A stretch of DNA of 44,569 nt from Cellulomonas_A sp047229345 (GTDB taxonomy: Bacteria; Actinomycetota; Actinomycetes; Actinomycetales; Cellulomonadaceae): NCBI RefSeq assembly GCF_047229345.1, contig NZ_JBFTER010000032.1:1-44569 (forward strand). Direction: 5' to 3'. The translations under genes were made by a program, and so were the position numbers. The notes beneath the pieces were generated by a model that worked only from the letters and a program-made list of their open reading frames with translations, searched no databases and was not told the origin of the DNA. This document shows, one piece after another, positions 1 through 8,433 of this stretch. The stretch's first letter is position 1. Each line of letters opens with the position of its first letter.

Positions 1-1325
1 CCGGACGACCCCGTGGCGCCGGCGGGCGCGGCACCGGGCGCGCGGGGCCGGCCGGACGGGACGCTCGCGCCGAGCCGGCCGGACGGGACCGTGGGCCCGT
101 CGGCGGTCGGTGCACCCGCGGGCACCGCGACGTCGAGCACGAACTCCCCGCCCTCGACACCGGCGGACACCGTCCCGCCCAGCGCCTCGACCCGCTCGCG
201 CATGCCGATCAGCCCGCGCCCCGTCGGGCCGGCGGCGCCCGCCGGGTTCGTCAGCCGGAAGCGCGCGGTGCCCTCGCCCTGCGACCGCACGAGCGACGTC
301 GTCGCGCCCGGCGCGTGCCGGCGCGCGTTCGTCAGCCCCTCCTGGACCGCGCGGTACAGGACGTACCCCGGCCCCGCGGCGACGTCGTGCCACGCACCCT
401 CGACGGTCACCGGCTGGCCCGCCGCGACGGCGCTCGCGACGAGCTCGTCGACGTCGCACGCCGTGGGTTGCGGCGCGCGCTCGCCCTCGGCGCCGGTGCG
501 CTGCAGCACCACGAGCACCTGTCGCAGCTCGGTGAGGGCCTCCCGCGCGTCGACCGCGATCGCGGCGAGCACCTCGCGCGCCTCGTCGTCGAGCCCGGGG
601 TGCACGAAGGGCGCCGACTCCGCGCGGACCGCGACGAGCGAGACGTGGTGCGCGACGACGTCGTGCAGGTCGCGCGCCAAGCGGGCCCGCTCCCCCGCGA
701 GCGACTCGGTCTCGAGCGCCTGGCGCTGGGCCGCACGGGCGTCCTCCTCCCGCCGTCTCGACCGGCCGGCCGACCCGACCGCGGCCGACACGCCGACGAC
801 CCCGGCGACCGCGACGAGGTACATCACGAGCACCGGCGTCTCGTACGCGGTGCCCGTCCCGGACGTCACCGGCCCGATCGGCAGGAAGGCCGGCGTCTCC
901 GTGCCGCAGTACGCGACGATCACGAGGGCCGCCGCGAGCGCCGGGACGGCCGCGCGCCGGAGCCCGTCGAGCGCCGCGAGGGCCGCCACCGCGAGCGTCC
1001 CGAGCCACCACCCCCAGGCCCACCCGCCGAGCCACGGCAGCGCCACGAACGGCGTGAGGGTGAGCGCGGTCGCACCGACCGGGTACCGGCGCGCGAGCAG
1101 CACGCCCGCCACGACGACGACCGTGCTGACGACCGCGTACGTGCCCGCGAACGCGGGCGGGGCCGACGGCCGGCTCTCGAGCCCGACGAACCCGTAGGTG
1201 AGGTCGAGCGGCGTCGAGACGAGGACCCCCGTGACGAGGAGCGCGAGCGCCCACGCGGGCAGCTGCTCCCGCCGGGACGTCGTCGGCCGCGGCGGGGCAA
1301 CGGCGGGGAGGACTGCTGCGGTCAT
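1..1325 (-). CDS. Sensor histidine kinase, DesK/NarL-type (HPK7), C-terminus cut by window edge
   Basis: This is the sensor kinase of a two-component system whose response regulator, probably LuxR/NarL type, should lie beyond the left edge. Read from ATG 1325, the first ~165 residues hold several hydrophobic segments that form the membrane sensor. They are followed by a short Arg-rich coil and the dimerisation/phosphoacceptor motif RDLHDVVAHHVS, with His at about residue 221. The HATPase domain follows, with N-box EGLTNARRHA and G-box GRGLIGMRERVEALGG. The frame stays open to base 1. After the HATPase domain there is a Pro/Gly/Ala-rich tail, so little is likely to be missing. The family is secure from the HPK7 His-box. 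The signal sensed cannot be inferred. Confidence 0.9.
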   Translation of the reverse strand, partial: MTAAVLPAVAPPRPTTSRREQLPAWALALLVTGVLVSTPLDLTYGFVGLESRPSAPPAFAGTYAVVSTVVVVAGVLLARRYPVGATALTLTPFVALPWLGGWAWGWWLGTLAVAALAALDGLRRAAVPALAAALVIVAYCGTETPAFLPIGPVTSGTGTAYETPVLVMYLVAVAGVVGVSAAVGSAGRSRRREEDARAAQRQALETESLAGERARLARDLHDVVAHHVSLVAVRAESAPFVHPGLDDEAREVLAAIAVDAREALTELRQVLVVLQRTGAEGERAPQPTACDVDELVASAVAAGQPVTVEGAWHDVAAGPGYVLYRAVQEGLTNARRHAPGATTSLVRSQGEGTARFRLTNPAGAAGPTGRGLIGMRERVEALGGTVSAGVEGGEFVLDVAVPAGAPTADGPTVPSGRLGASVPSGRPRAPGAAPAGATGSS

Positions 1326-1554
1326 GGCGCCATCGTCGCGCAGCCGGCGGCGGGCACGCCTCAGTCGCGCGACGGAGACCTCGGTCCTCCTCGGGTCGAG
1401 CCGGCCCGGGCACGCACCGCGCCCCGGCCGCCCGGCGCCCCGCACGAGCACCCGTCGGCGCGACGTCGCGCGCTGCGTCCCGCGCGGCACGCGTGCTCCT
1501 GCTCGTCGCCTCGCTCTCCGTCCCAGCCGTGCGCCGGCGGACGGCGACCGGTCC

Positions 1555-2328
1555 CTACGGCAGCGTGAGCCCCGCCGGCAGCAGCGGCGGCAGGGTCGCC
1601 CGGATCTGCTCGTGCAGCGAGGTGAAGCGCTCGGCGGTCATCCGCTCGGCGGGCGCCGTGACGCTCACGGCGGCGATCGCCGTCCCGGACCGCAGGAGCG
1701 GGACGGCGACGCAGCTGATGCCCGGCTCGTTCTCCTGCTCCTCGGTCGCGAAGCCGCGCTCCCGGGCCTGCGCGAGGAGCGCCGCCGTGGCGTCCGCGTC
1801 GAGCCGCGCACGGTCCCCCGCGGCGCGCAGGTACCCGGCGAGCACCGCGCCGTCCGCCCCGCGGTGGGCCAGGAGCGCACGGCCGAGCGCGGTGGTGACC
1901 GCGGGGCTGCGCCGCCCGACCGCCGACCACACGCGCAGCGGCCGCTCGGGCTCGACCTTGTCGAGGTAGACGACCTCCGACCCGCTGAGGACGCCGAGGT
2001 GCACGAGCTCGTCGGCCGCCTCGCAGAGCGCGACGAGCGCCGGGCGCAGCAGCGCGGGCAGGTTCTCGTCGCTGAGGAAGTCGTCGCCGAGCTGCGTCGC
2101 CGCCGGTCCCAGCACGTACGCACCGCTGACGGGGTCCTGGGTGACGAAGCCGCGGAACCGCAGCGCCGCCAGCGCGCGGTGCACGGTCGTCTTGTTGAGG
2201 TCGAGCGACGACGCGAGCTCGGCAAGGGTCAGCCCGCGGGCGCCTGCGCGAGCGAGCACCTGGAGCGCGAGCAGCGCCCGGTCGACCGCCTCGACGGGCG
2301 ACCCGACCTCACGTGCTGCGTCCGTCAT
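1555..2328 (-). CDS. IclR-family transcriptional regulator
   Basis: This is a one-component regulator of 257 residues, the normal length for IclR proteins. Residues ~10-75 form the winged helix-turn-helix (LTLAELASSLDLNKTTVHRA, then the wing with GAYVLG). The rest is the IclR effector domain, with the typical segments VVYLDKVEPERPLR and SCVAVPLLRSGTAIAAVSV. I chose ATG 2328 because AGGAGG lies about 8 bases upstream; the open frame extends to 2430 without a ribosome site. It lies downstream of clpC on the same strand, separated by a strong hairpin, so it is probably transcribed alone. The ligand is unknown; IclR relatives usually control aromatic, acetate or sugar-acid catabolism. Confidence 0.92.
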   Translation of the reverse strand: MTDAAREVGSPVEAVDRALLALQVLARAGARGLTLAELASSLDLNKTTVHRALAALRFRGFVTQDPVSGAYVLGPAATQLGDDFLSDENLPALLRPALVALCEAADELVHLGVLSGSEVVYLDKVEPERPLRVWSAVGRRSPAVTTALGRALLAHRGADGAVLAGYLRAAGDRARLDADATAALLAQARERGFATEEQENEPGISCVAVPLLRSGTAIAAVSVTAPAERMTAERFTSLHEQIRATLPPLLPAGLTLP

Positions 2329-2429
2329 CGCGCTCCACCTCCTGTGCTCGGGACCGTCCGCCCGGTCCGCCGTGGCCGGCGCCCGGCCGGCTCCGCCCAC
2401 GGTAGAGGACCACCGTGCAGCCCCGGACA

Positions 2430-2470
2430 CGACCCGACCCGGGACCGCTGTGCGGTCCCGGGTCGGGTCG
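2430..2470 (-). terminator. Hairpin terminator after clpC
   Basis: A perfect 19-bp inverted repeat (2430-2448 with 2452-2470) encloses a 3-base loop. It lies 29 bases beyond the clpC stop. There is no T-run, as is usual in very GC-rich actinobacteria. Confidence 0.8.
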
Positions 2471-2498
2471 GTCGTGCTGTGCTGCTCAGCCCGTCGGC

Positions 2499-5084
2499 TC
2501 AGCCGAGCTGCGTCTGCGGCCCGGCACCGAGCTCACCGGGTCCGGCCGAGGGCGGCGCGGCCGGCAGGTCGATCCCCGAGTTGGGGGTCCCCACCGAGGC
2601 ACCGACCGGGACCGGGTCCTTCGTGAGCGACGTGCGCGGCTTCCCGGTGAAGTGGAACTCCCCGAGGATGCCCTCGCCCTCGGCGTCCACGACGACCGTC
2701 TGACCGGCCTTGAGCTCGCCGAACAGGATCTTCTCGGACAGGACGTCCTCGATCTCCCGCTGGATCGCCCGGCGCAGCGGGCGCGCCCCGAGGACCGGGT
2801 CGTAGCCCTTCTCCGACAGGAGCTTCTTCGCCGCGTCCGTGAGCTCGATGCTCATGTCCTTGTCGCGCAGGCGGACGTCGAGCTTGGCGATCATCAGGTC
2901 GACGATCGCGAAGATCTCCGGCTGCGAGAGCTGCGGGAAGACGACCACGTCGTCGACGCGGTTGAGGAACTCCGGGCGGAAGTGCTGCTTGAGCTCGTCG
3001 TTGACCTTCCCCTTCATGCGCTCGTACGACGTCGACAGGTCCCCGCCGGCCTGGAAGCCGGTCTGCAGGCCCTTGGCGATGTCCCGGGTGCCGAGGTTCG
3101 TGGTCATGATGATGACGGTGTTCTTGAAGTCGACCACCCGGCCCTGCGAGTCGGTCAGGCGACCGTCCTCGAGGATCTGCAGCAGCGAGTTGAAGATGTC
3201 CGCGTGCGCCTTCTCGACCTCGTCGAACAGGACGACCGAGAACGGCTTGCGGCGCACCTTCTCGGTGAGCTGACCGCCCTCGTCGTACCCGACGTAGCCG
3301 GGGGGCGAGCCGAACAGCCGCGAGACGGTGTGCTTCTCCGAGAACTCCGACATGTCGAGCTGGATCAGCGCGTCCTCGTCCCCGAAGAGGAACTCGGCGA
3401 GCGCCTTGGCCAGCTCGGTCTTCCCGACGCCCGTGGGCCCCGCGAAGATGAACGACCCACCGGGACGCTTCGGGTCCTTGAGGCCCGCACGCGTGCGCCG
3501 GATCGCCTGCGAGAGCGCCTTGATCGCAGCTTCCTGGCCGACGACGCGCTTGTGCAGCTCGTCCTCCATGTGGAGCAGCCGGCTCGACTCCTCCTCGGTG
3601 AGCTTGAACACCGGGATGCCCGTGGCGAGCGCGAGGACCTCGGCGATCAGCTCCTCGTCGACCTCCGCGACCGCGTCGAGGTCGCCGGACTTCCAGGCCT
3701 TCTCCTTCTCGATCCGCTTGAGGCCGAGCTGCTTCTCGGCGTCGCGCAGGCGAGCGGCCTTCTCGAAGTCCTGCTCGTCGATCGCGGACTCCTTGTCGCG
3801 GCGCGTCTCGGCGATCTGCTCGTCGAGCTCGCGCAGCTCCGGCGGAGCCGTCATGCGACGGATGCGCAGGCGGGCGCCGGCCTCGTCGACCAGGTCGATC
3901 GCCTTGTCGGGCAGGAACCGGTCGTTGACGTAGCGGTCCGCGAGCGTCGCCGCGGCGACGAGCGCACCGTCCGTGATCGAGACGCGGTGGTGCGCCTCGT
4001 ACCGGTCGCGCAGGCCCTTAAGGATCTCGATGGCGTGCTTGAGGTTCGGCTCCGCGACCTGGATCGGCTGGAACCGGCGCTCGAGCGCGGCGTCCTTCTC
4101 GACGTACTTGCGGTACTCCTCGAGGGTCGTCGCACCGATCGTCTGGAGCTCGCCGCGCGCGAGCATCGGCTTGAGGATGCTCGCGGCGTCGATCGCGCCC
4201 TCGGCGGCACCCGCACCCACGAGGGTGTGGATCTCGTCGATGAACAGGATGATGTCGCCGCGCGTGCGGATCTCCTTGAGGACCTTCTTCAGGCGCTCCT
4301 CGAAGTCACCGCGGTACCGGCTGCCGGCCACGAGCGCACCCAGGTCGAGCGTGTAGAGCTGCTTGTCCTTGAGCGTCTCGGGGACGTCGCCGCGCACGAT
4401 GTCCTGCGCGAGGCCCTCGACGATCGCCGTCTTGCCGACGCCGGGCTCGCCGATCAGCACCGGGTTGTTCTTGGTGCGGCGGGACAGCACCTGCATGACC
4501 CGCTCGATCTCCTTCTCGCGCCCGATGACCGGGTCGAGCTTGCCGTCGCGCGCGGCCTGCGTGAGGTTGCGCCCGAACTGGTCGAGGACGGCGGAGCCGG
4601 ACGGCTGACCCTCGGCGGGGCCGCCCGAGGCGACGGGCTCCTTGCCCTGGTAGCCGGACAGGAGCTGGATGACCTGCTGGCGCACGCGGTTGAGGTCGGC
4701 GCCGAGCTTGTTGAGGACCTGGGCGGCGACGCCCTCGCCCTCGCGGATCAGGCCGAGCAGGATGTGCTCGGTCCCGATGTAGTTGTGGCCGAGCTGCAGC
4801 GCCTCGCGCAGCGACAGCTCGAGCACCTTCTTGGCGCGCGGGGTGAAGGGGATGTGACCGGACGGGGCCTGCTGGCCCTCGCCGATGATCTCCTGCACCT
4901 GGGCGCGGACGGCGTCCAGCGAGATGCCGAGCGACTCCAGCGCCTTGGCGGCGACGCCCTCACCCTCGTGGATCAGCCCCAGGAGGATGTGCTCGGTCCC
5001 GATGTAGTTGTGGTTGAGCATCCGCGCCTCTTCCTGGGCGAGGACGACCACGCGGCGGGCTCGGTCCGTGAATCTCTCGAACAT
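2499..5084 (-). CDS. clpC: ClpC, Hsp100 AAA+ unfoldase of the Clp protease
   Basis: ClpC is an ATP-driven hexameric unfoldase that feeds proteins into the ClpP1P2 protease. The 861-residue protein shows the full family order: two Clp_N repeats (both containing NYIGTEHILLGLI, about residues 26-40 and 101-115), AAA module 1 with Walker A GEPGVGKT at 212-219 and Walker B ILFIDE, a UVR-type coiled region around 420-460 that distinguishes ClpC from ClpB, AAA module 2 with Walker A GPTGVGKT at 549-556 and Walker B LFDEVEK, and the D2-small domain. ATG 5084 gives the family N-terminus MFERFTDRARRVVV and has GAGGAG just upstream; the frame extends five codons further without support. A ClgR-like operator lies about 100 bases upstream. 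Confidence 0.98.
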   Translation of the reverse strand: MFERFTDRARRVVVLAQEEARMLNHNYIGTEHILLGLIHEGEGVAAKALESLGISLDAVRAQVQEIIGEGQQAPSGHIPFTPRAKKVLELSLREALQLGHNYIGTEHILLGLIREGEGVAAQVLNKLGADLNRVRQQVIQLLSGYQGKEPVASGGPAEGQPSGSAVLDQFGRNLTQAARDGKLDPVIGREKEIERVMQVLSRRTKNNPVLIGEPGVGKTAIVEGLAQDIVRGDVPETLKDKQLYTLDLGALVAGSRYRGDFEERLKKVLKEIRTRGDIILFIDEIHTLVGAGAAEGAIDAASILKPMLARGELQTIGATTLEEYRKYVEKDAALERRFQPIQVAEPNLKHAIEILKGLRDRYEAHHRVSITDGALVAAATLADRYVNDRFLPDKAIDLVDEAGARLRIRRMTAPPELRELDEQIAETRRDKESAIDEQDFEKAARLRDAEKQLGLKRIEKEKAWKSGDLDAVAEVDEELIAEVLALATGIPVFKLTEEESSRLLHMEDELHKRVVGQEAAIKALSQAIRRTRAGLKDPKRPGGSFIFAGPTGVGKTELAKALAEFLFGDEDALIQLDMSEFSEKHTVSRLFGSPPGYVGYDEGGQLTEKVRRKPFSVVLFDEVEKAHADIFNSLLQILEDGRLTDSQGRVVDFKNTVIIMTTNLGTRDIAKGLQTGFQAGGDLSTSYERMKGKVNDELKQHFRPEFLNRVDDVVVFPQLSQPEIFAIVDLMIAKLDVRLRDKDMSIELTDAAKKLLSEKGYDPVLGARPLRRAIQREIEDVLSEKILFGELKAGQTVVVDAEGEGILGEFHFTGKPRTSLTKDPVPVGASVGTPNSGIDLPAAPPSAGPGELGAGPQTQLG

Positions 5085-5181
5085 GTGCACACTCCTCACG
5101 AGCAGCGCTCGTCCCGGCTGAGCGCCCGGGACAGGTCGGCGTTGTTCGACTGTAACGGCGTGACCCCCCGCCTACTGCCCG

Positions 5182-5199
5182 TGTTCGCCGCAGGCGTGA
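5182..5199. promoter_or_regulatory. Candidate ClgR operator upstream of clpC
   Basis: The core CGC-N5-GCG (5186-5196) sits in TGTTCGCCGCAGGCGTGA. This fits the published actinobacterial ClgR consensus WNNWCGCYNANRGCGWWS except for the central A and one flanking W. It lies ~100 bases before clpC. On the minus strand a -10-like TACAGT (5149-5154) lies downstream of it, so the site would be placed for activation. ClgR is known to activate clp genes in Corynebacterium, Streptomyces and Bifidobacterium. No clgR gene is in the window. Confidence 0.45.
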
Positions 5200-5283
5200 C
5201 GCGGCCACCCGCGGCGCGCAGGAGCACCCGCCCGGGCGGGCGGCGGGGTGCGCGCGAGGGAGGTCGGGCGGGGCGGCCCGGGT

Positions 5284-5751
5284 TCAGCGCCCGCGGTACC
5301 GGACCGCGTGCGTGCTGCCGACCGCGGCGTCGTCGAGCAGCCCGGCCATCGCGAGCCCCCGGTCCACGAGGCGGACCCGGTCGAGCGCGGGCACCTCGTC
5401 GAGCCGGAACCAGCGGGCGGCGTCCGTCGACCCGCCGACCTCGGCCCGCAGCTCCCCGCCCGTGACGCGCGCGCGGTAGACGACCCGGATGGCGTGCGCG
5501 TCGACCGCGGGCTGCACGATGCGCTCCGCCGCCGGGACGACGACCGAGTCGATCCCGAGCAGCCCGTCGAGCTCGGCGGTGTACCCGGTCTCCTCGAGGA
5601 TCTCGCGCACGGCGGCGTCGGCCGGGTCCTCGCCGGGGTCGATCCCGCCCCCGGGCAGCGTCCAGCCGGAGTGTCCGTCGAGCACCCAGTGGGCGAGCAG
5701 CACCTGCCCGTCGTCGACCACGACCCCGTAGGCGGCGATGCGCGTCTCCAC
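5284..5751 (-). CDS. Nudix hydrolase
   Basis: A pyrophosphohydrolase of the Nudix superfamily, 155 residues from GTG 5751. The Nudix box is complete: GGGIDPGEDPADAAVREILEETGY, read as two overlapping parts, GGGIDPGEDPADAAVREIL and REILEETGY, with the REXXEE metal-binding glutamates intact. The segment RIAAYGVVVDDGQVLLAHW before it is the usual first beta strand. The start is uncertain: GTG 5769, six codons upstream and in frame, is equally possible, and neither has a good ribosome site. The substrate cannot be told from sequence; MutT-like NTP or nucleoside-diphosphate-sugar cleavage is typical. It is divergent from the Gly-rich peptide gene at 5836. Confidence 0.9.
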   Translation of the reverse strand: METRIAAYGVVVDDGQVLLAHWVLDGHSGWTLPGGGIDPGEDPADAAVREILEETGYTAELDGLLGIDSVVVPAAERIVQPAVDAHAIRVVYRARVTGGELRAEVGGSTDAARWFRLDEVPALDRVRLVDRGLAMAGLLDDAAVGSTHAVRYRGR

Positions 5752-5835
5752 CTGCGCGAGCGTACCCACCGGTCCCGCGGACGGCGCGCCCGCCCGGGCC
5801 CTAGCATGCGGACCACCTCTCGGGACGGAGCACCC

Positions 5836-6120
5836 ATGAACCTGATCGGCGTCGCGTCCGGCGTCCTGCTCGTCGCGCTCGTGCTCGGCGGGATCGCGCT
5901 CGCGGTCCGGTCCGGGCGCCGCACGCCCGGGCCACGCCCGGCGCGCCCGCGGCGGTACGACGGCGGGTCGTGGGGAGGGGACGGCGGCGGGACAGGCGGG
6001 TCCGGCGGGGGTCACGCCGGGCACCACCACGGCTCCGGGTGGGGCGGGCACGACAGCGGCGGCTGGGGCGGCGACGGCGGAGGTGGCGGCGACGGGGGCG
6101 GCGGTGGCGGTGGCGACTGA
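5836..6120 (+). CDS. Small single-pass membrane protein with Gly-rich tail
   Basis: A 94-residue protein starting at ATG 5836, with GGAG a few bases upstream. Residues 3-24 (LIGVASGVLLVALVLGGIAL) form one transmembrane helix. A short Arg/Pro stretch follows, then a ~55-residue tail made almost only of Gly with Asp, His and Trp (GGWGGDGGG-type units). Gly-rich tails after one membrane helix occur in many uncharacterised actinobacterial proteins; I know of no assigned function. The strong codon-position bias and the sharp stop before a tandem repeat support it as a real gene. It is divergent from the Nudix gene. Confidence 0.7.
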   Translation: MNLIGVASGVLLVALVLGGIALAVRSGRRTPGPRPARPRRYDGGSWGGDGGGTGGSGGGHAGHHHGSGWGGHDSGGWGGDGGGGGDGGGGGGGD

Positions 6121-6122
6121 GC

Positions 6123-6252
6123 GGAGCGACCGGCCCGCCGGCCGACGGGGAGCAACCGGCCCGCCGGCAGTCGCGGAGCAACCGGCTCGTCGGCAGTCGC
6201 GGAGCAACCGGCTCGTCGGCAGTCGCGGAGCAGCCGGTCCACCGGCCGCCGC
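6123..6252. repeat. Five tandem copies of a 26-bp repeat
   Basis: Units start at 6123, 6149, 6175, 6201 and 6227, each opening GGAGCAACCGG or a close variant. Copies 3 and 4 are identical; copies 1 and 5 have diverged, and a decayed sixth unit starts at 6253. The period is exactly 26 and not a multiple of 3. The repeat fills the gap between the Gly-rich protein and the phosphotransferase, so it is non-coding. Confidence 0.93.
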
Positions 6253-6320
6253 GGACCGGCCGGCCCGCGGTGGACCCGACGGCGCGCTGGGATCCCGGGA
6301 CCGGGTGACGCGGTGACCCC

Positions 6321-7301
6321 GTGACCCGCACGACGCCGCGCCCGCGCCTCGCGGACGCGCCGGCCGAGGTGCGCGACGCCGTCGACGCGCTGCTCGGCTC
6401 CCGGGTCACCCACGAGCAGCCCGCGAGCGCGGGGTTCACGCCGTCGATCGCGTCGACGGTCGCCGGCTCCGGCGGGGACCGGCTCTTCGTCAAGGCCGCG
6501 GCCGTGGGCGGAGGGCTCGGGGAGGCCGTCGAGACCGGGGTGCTGCTGGCCGACGTGGTCGGCGACCTCGGTCCCCGGCTGGTGGGCTCGGCGTCCGTCG
6601 GCGCGTGGCGCGTCGCGGCGTACGAGGTGGTCGACGGCACCGCGCTCAGCACCTGGGACGAGGCCGACCTCGCGCCGCTGCTCGCGGTGGTGGAGCACCT
6701 GCGCGAGCGGCTCGACCCGTGCCCGACCGTGCCCGCGGCGACCACGCCGTACGCGACGTCGTTCGTGCCGCTGCTCGGCACCTGGGTGGCGCTCGCCCCC
6801 GGGACGCCCGGGAGCGCGCACGCGCCCCCGCAGCCGGGGTCCGGCGTCGCGCACGTCCGAGGGCGGCCGCTGCCCGTCGACGTCCCCGTCCTGCTGCTCG
6901 CCGAGCTCGAGTCCCGGTGGCTCGACGCCCTGGTGCCCGGGACCGCGCTGCACCACGGGGACCTGCGCCGTGACAACGTCCTGCGTGAGCCGGGCGGGCG
7001 GCTGCGCGTCGTGGACTGGACGCACCTGTGGACCGCCCCGGGGTGGCTCGACCTGGTGCGGCTCGGGGCCGACGTCGCGGCGTGCGGGCACGACCCCGAG
7101 GAGCTGCTGCGCCGCTCGTGCTGGGCCGACGCCCCGGACGACGCCGTCGACGTCACGCTCGCGGGGCTCGCCGGGCGGGCCTGGCGCGAGGGTCACCTGC
7201 CGGACGTCCCGGACGTCCCCGGGCTGCGGAGCATGCAGCGCGAGCAGGGCCTCCACACGCTGCGCTGGCTCGAGGCCCGGCTGGCGTCGAGGCCTGGCTG
7301 A
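6321..7301 (+). CDS. APH-family phosphotransferase (aminoglycoside/sugar kinase fold)
   Basis: A kinase-like phosphotransferase of 326 residues from GTG 6321. The N-lobe Lys is in RLFVKAAA. The catalytic loop HHGDLRRDNVL has the HGDxxxxN pattern of the APH family, and the metal-binding Asp is in VVDWTHLW, where DW replaces the usual DF/DW(E) motif. Members phosphorylate small alcohol- or amine-bearing molecules such as aminoglycosides, fructosamine, choline or homoserine. Nothing here points to antibiotic resistance in particular. There is no clear ribosome site; GTGACC repeats just before the start leave the exact start open. It converges on the DedA gene. Confidence 0.85.
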   Translation: MTRTTPRPRLADAPAEVRDAVDALLGSRVTHEQPASAGFTPSIASTVAGSGGDRLFVKAAAVGGGLGEAVETGVLLADVVGDLGPRLVGSASVGAWRVAAYEVVDGTALSTWDEADLAPLLAVVEHLRERLDPCPTVPAATTPYATSFVPLLGTWVALAPGTPGSAHAPPQPGSGVAHVRGRPLPVDVPVLLLAELESRWLDALVPGTALHHGDLRRDNVLREPGGRLRVVDWTHLWTAPGWLDLVRLGADVAACGHDPEELLRRSCWADAPDDAVDVTLAGLAGRAWREGHLPDVPDVPGLRSMQREQGLHTLRWLEARLASRPG

Positions 7302-7482
7302 GCCGGTCCGGGCGTCACGCGCGGCACGGGCCGGCCTGGGTGGCACGGCCCGGCGTGGGCGGCGCGTGGCGGGACTGGCGGCGACGTGGCGCGACTGCGA
7401 TGCCAGGGCATGACCCACGACGACCCGCGACGGCCCGCATCGGCACGGCTCCGCCTGCCGCGACCGGTCGCGAGCCCCGTCG

Positions 7483-8133
7483 TCAGCGCGCCGCCGCGCC
7501 CTCCCGCGAGCGGCGGCGCAGGCGCTTGCGGACGAACACCCCGATCGCGACGGCGAACGCGGCGTAGATCGCGTAGTTGATGTAGTCGCTGTACTCCCCG
7601 ATGCGCGTCCAGCGGCTGCCGAGCGCGTAGCCGAGCGTCACGAGGACGCCGTTGTAGACCGCGCTGCCGAGGGTCGTGTACGCGAGGAAGCGCCCGAGCG
7701 GCATGCGCTCGATGCCCGCGGGGATCGACACGAGGCTGCGCACCACCGGCACGCACCGGCCGATGAGCACCGCCGAGCCGCCGTGGCGGTGGAACCAGTC
7801 CTCGGCGCGCTGGACGTCGCTGGGCTCGACGAGCGGGAGCCGGTCCGCGATGCGCTGGAGCCGCTCGGAGCCGAGGCGCATGCCCGCCCAGTACAGGACG
7901 AGCGCGCCGACGACGGAGCCCGCCGTCGCGCCGAGGACCGCGAGCGCGAGCGACATCCGGCCCTGCCCCGCGAGCAGCCCCGCGACGGGCAGCACGACCT
8001 CGCTGGGGATCGGCGGGAACACGGTCTCGAGGACGACGAGCACGCCGACCCCGACGGGGCCGAGCAGCTCGACGGTGGACACGGCCCACCCGGCGAGGCC
8101 CGTGAGCTGGGACGGGTCGGCTTGGCTGAGCAC
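7483..8133 (-). CDS. DedA-family membrane protein
   Basis: A polytopic membrane protein of the DedA/SNARE-associated family, 216 residues from GTG 8133. Two family signatures are present: ETVFPPIPSEVVLPVAG in the first re-entrant region and GRCVPVVRSLVSIPAG near the middle. Both carry the acidic and Arg residues needed for proton-linked function in studied homologues. DedA proteins act in lipid-carrier flipping (undecaprenyl phosphate or phosphatidylethanolamine) and envelope homeostasis. The frame extends to 8349, but that extension is Arg/Ala-rich and runs into the divergent promoter. GTG 8133 follows CTGGAACG, a weak ribosome site. Confidence 0.92.
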   Translation of the reverse strand: MLSQADPSQLTGLAGWAVSTVELLGPVGVGVLVVLETVFPPIPSEVVLPVAGLLAGQGRMSLALAVLGATAGSVVGALVLYWAGMRLGSERLQRIADRLPLVEPSDVQRAEDWFHRHGGSAVLIGRCVPVVRSLVSIPAGIERMPLGRFLAYTTLGSAVYNGVLVTLGYALGSRWTRIGEYSDYINYAIYAAFAVAIGVFVRKRLRRRSREGAAAR

Positions 8134-8337
8134 CGTTCCAGCAGAACACGGAGCGCGGACGCAGGCACCCCGAGCGCGGCACACCTCTCCCGGGTCGGGG
8201 GTGTTGCGGGCGCGTGAGCGCCGGACCCGCCACGTGAAAGCCGTGTGAACTCCGGCGCCGGCGCCTTGTGGTGACCGCGCGGCCACGAGGACGCTGGGAC
8301 GACCACCCTCCGGGAGCCGCCGGCACGAGGGAGCACC

Positions 8338-8433
8338 GTGACGTCCCACCCCGCACCGCCGCCGTCCCCGGTCGCCGGACCGTCGTGCGCGCCCCCGCCG
8401 GCGCCCGGTGCCCGCCGAGGAGCACGGCCGTGA
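8338..8433 (+). CDS. Proline-rich 31-aa leader frame before the HAD gene
   Basis: A GTG at 8338 follows a strong GAGGGAG site and opens a 31-codon frame. It ends with TGA at 8431-8433, overlapping the GTG start of the HAD gene (8430). The peptide is MTSHPAPPPSPVAGPSCA followed by PPPAPGARRGARP, with 11 prolines and two PPP runs. The ribosome site plus the GTGA overlap fit a translationally coupled leader. I know of no homologue, so it may simply be a chance frame. Confidence 0.4.
   Translation: MTSHPAPPPSPVAGPSCAPPPAPGARRGARP

Noticed and set aside
2415..5465. A 1016-codon plus-strand open frame opposite clpC
   Set aside because: It mirrors clpC codon for codon, its composition is Leu/Arg/Asp/Val-rich without family motifs, and clpC on the other strand is unambiguous.
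6123..6252. CRISPR array
   Set aside because: The 26-bp units are directly adjacent with no unique spacers, and no cas genes are present.
6321..7301. Aminoglycoside resistance gene
   Set aside because: The APH fold is shared by many housekeeping kinases and nothing specific to a resistance subfamily is visible.
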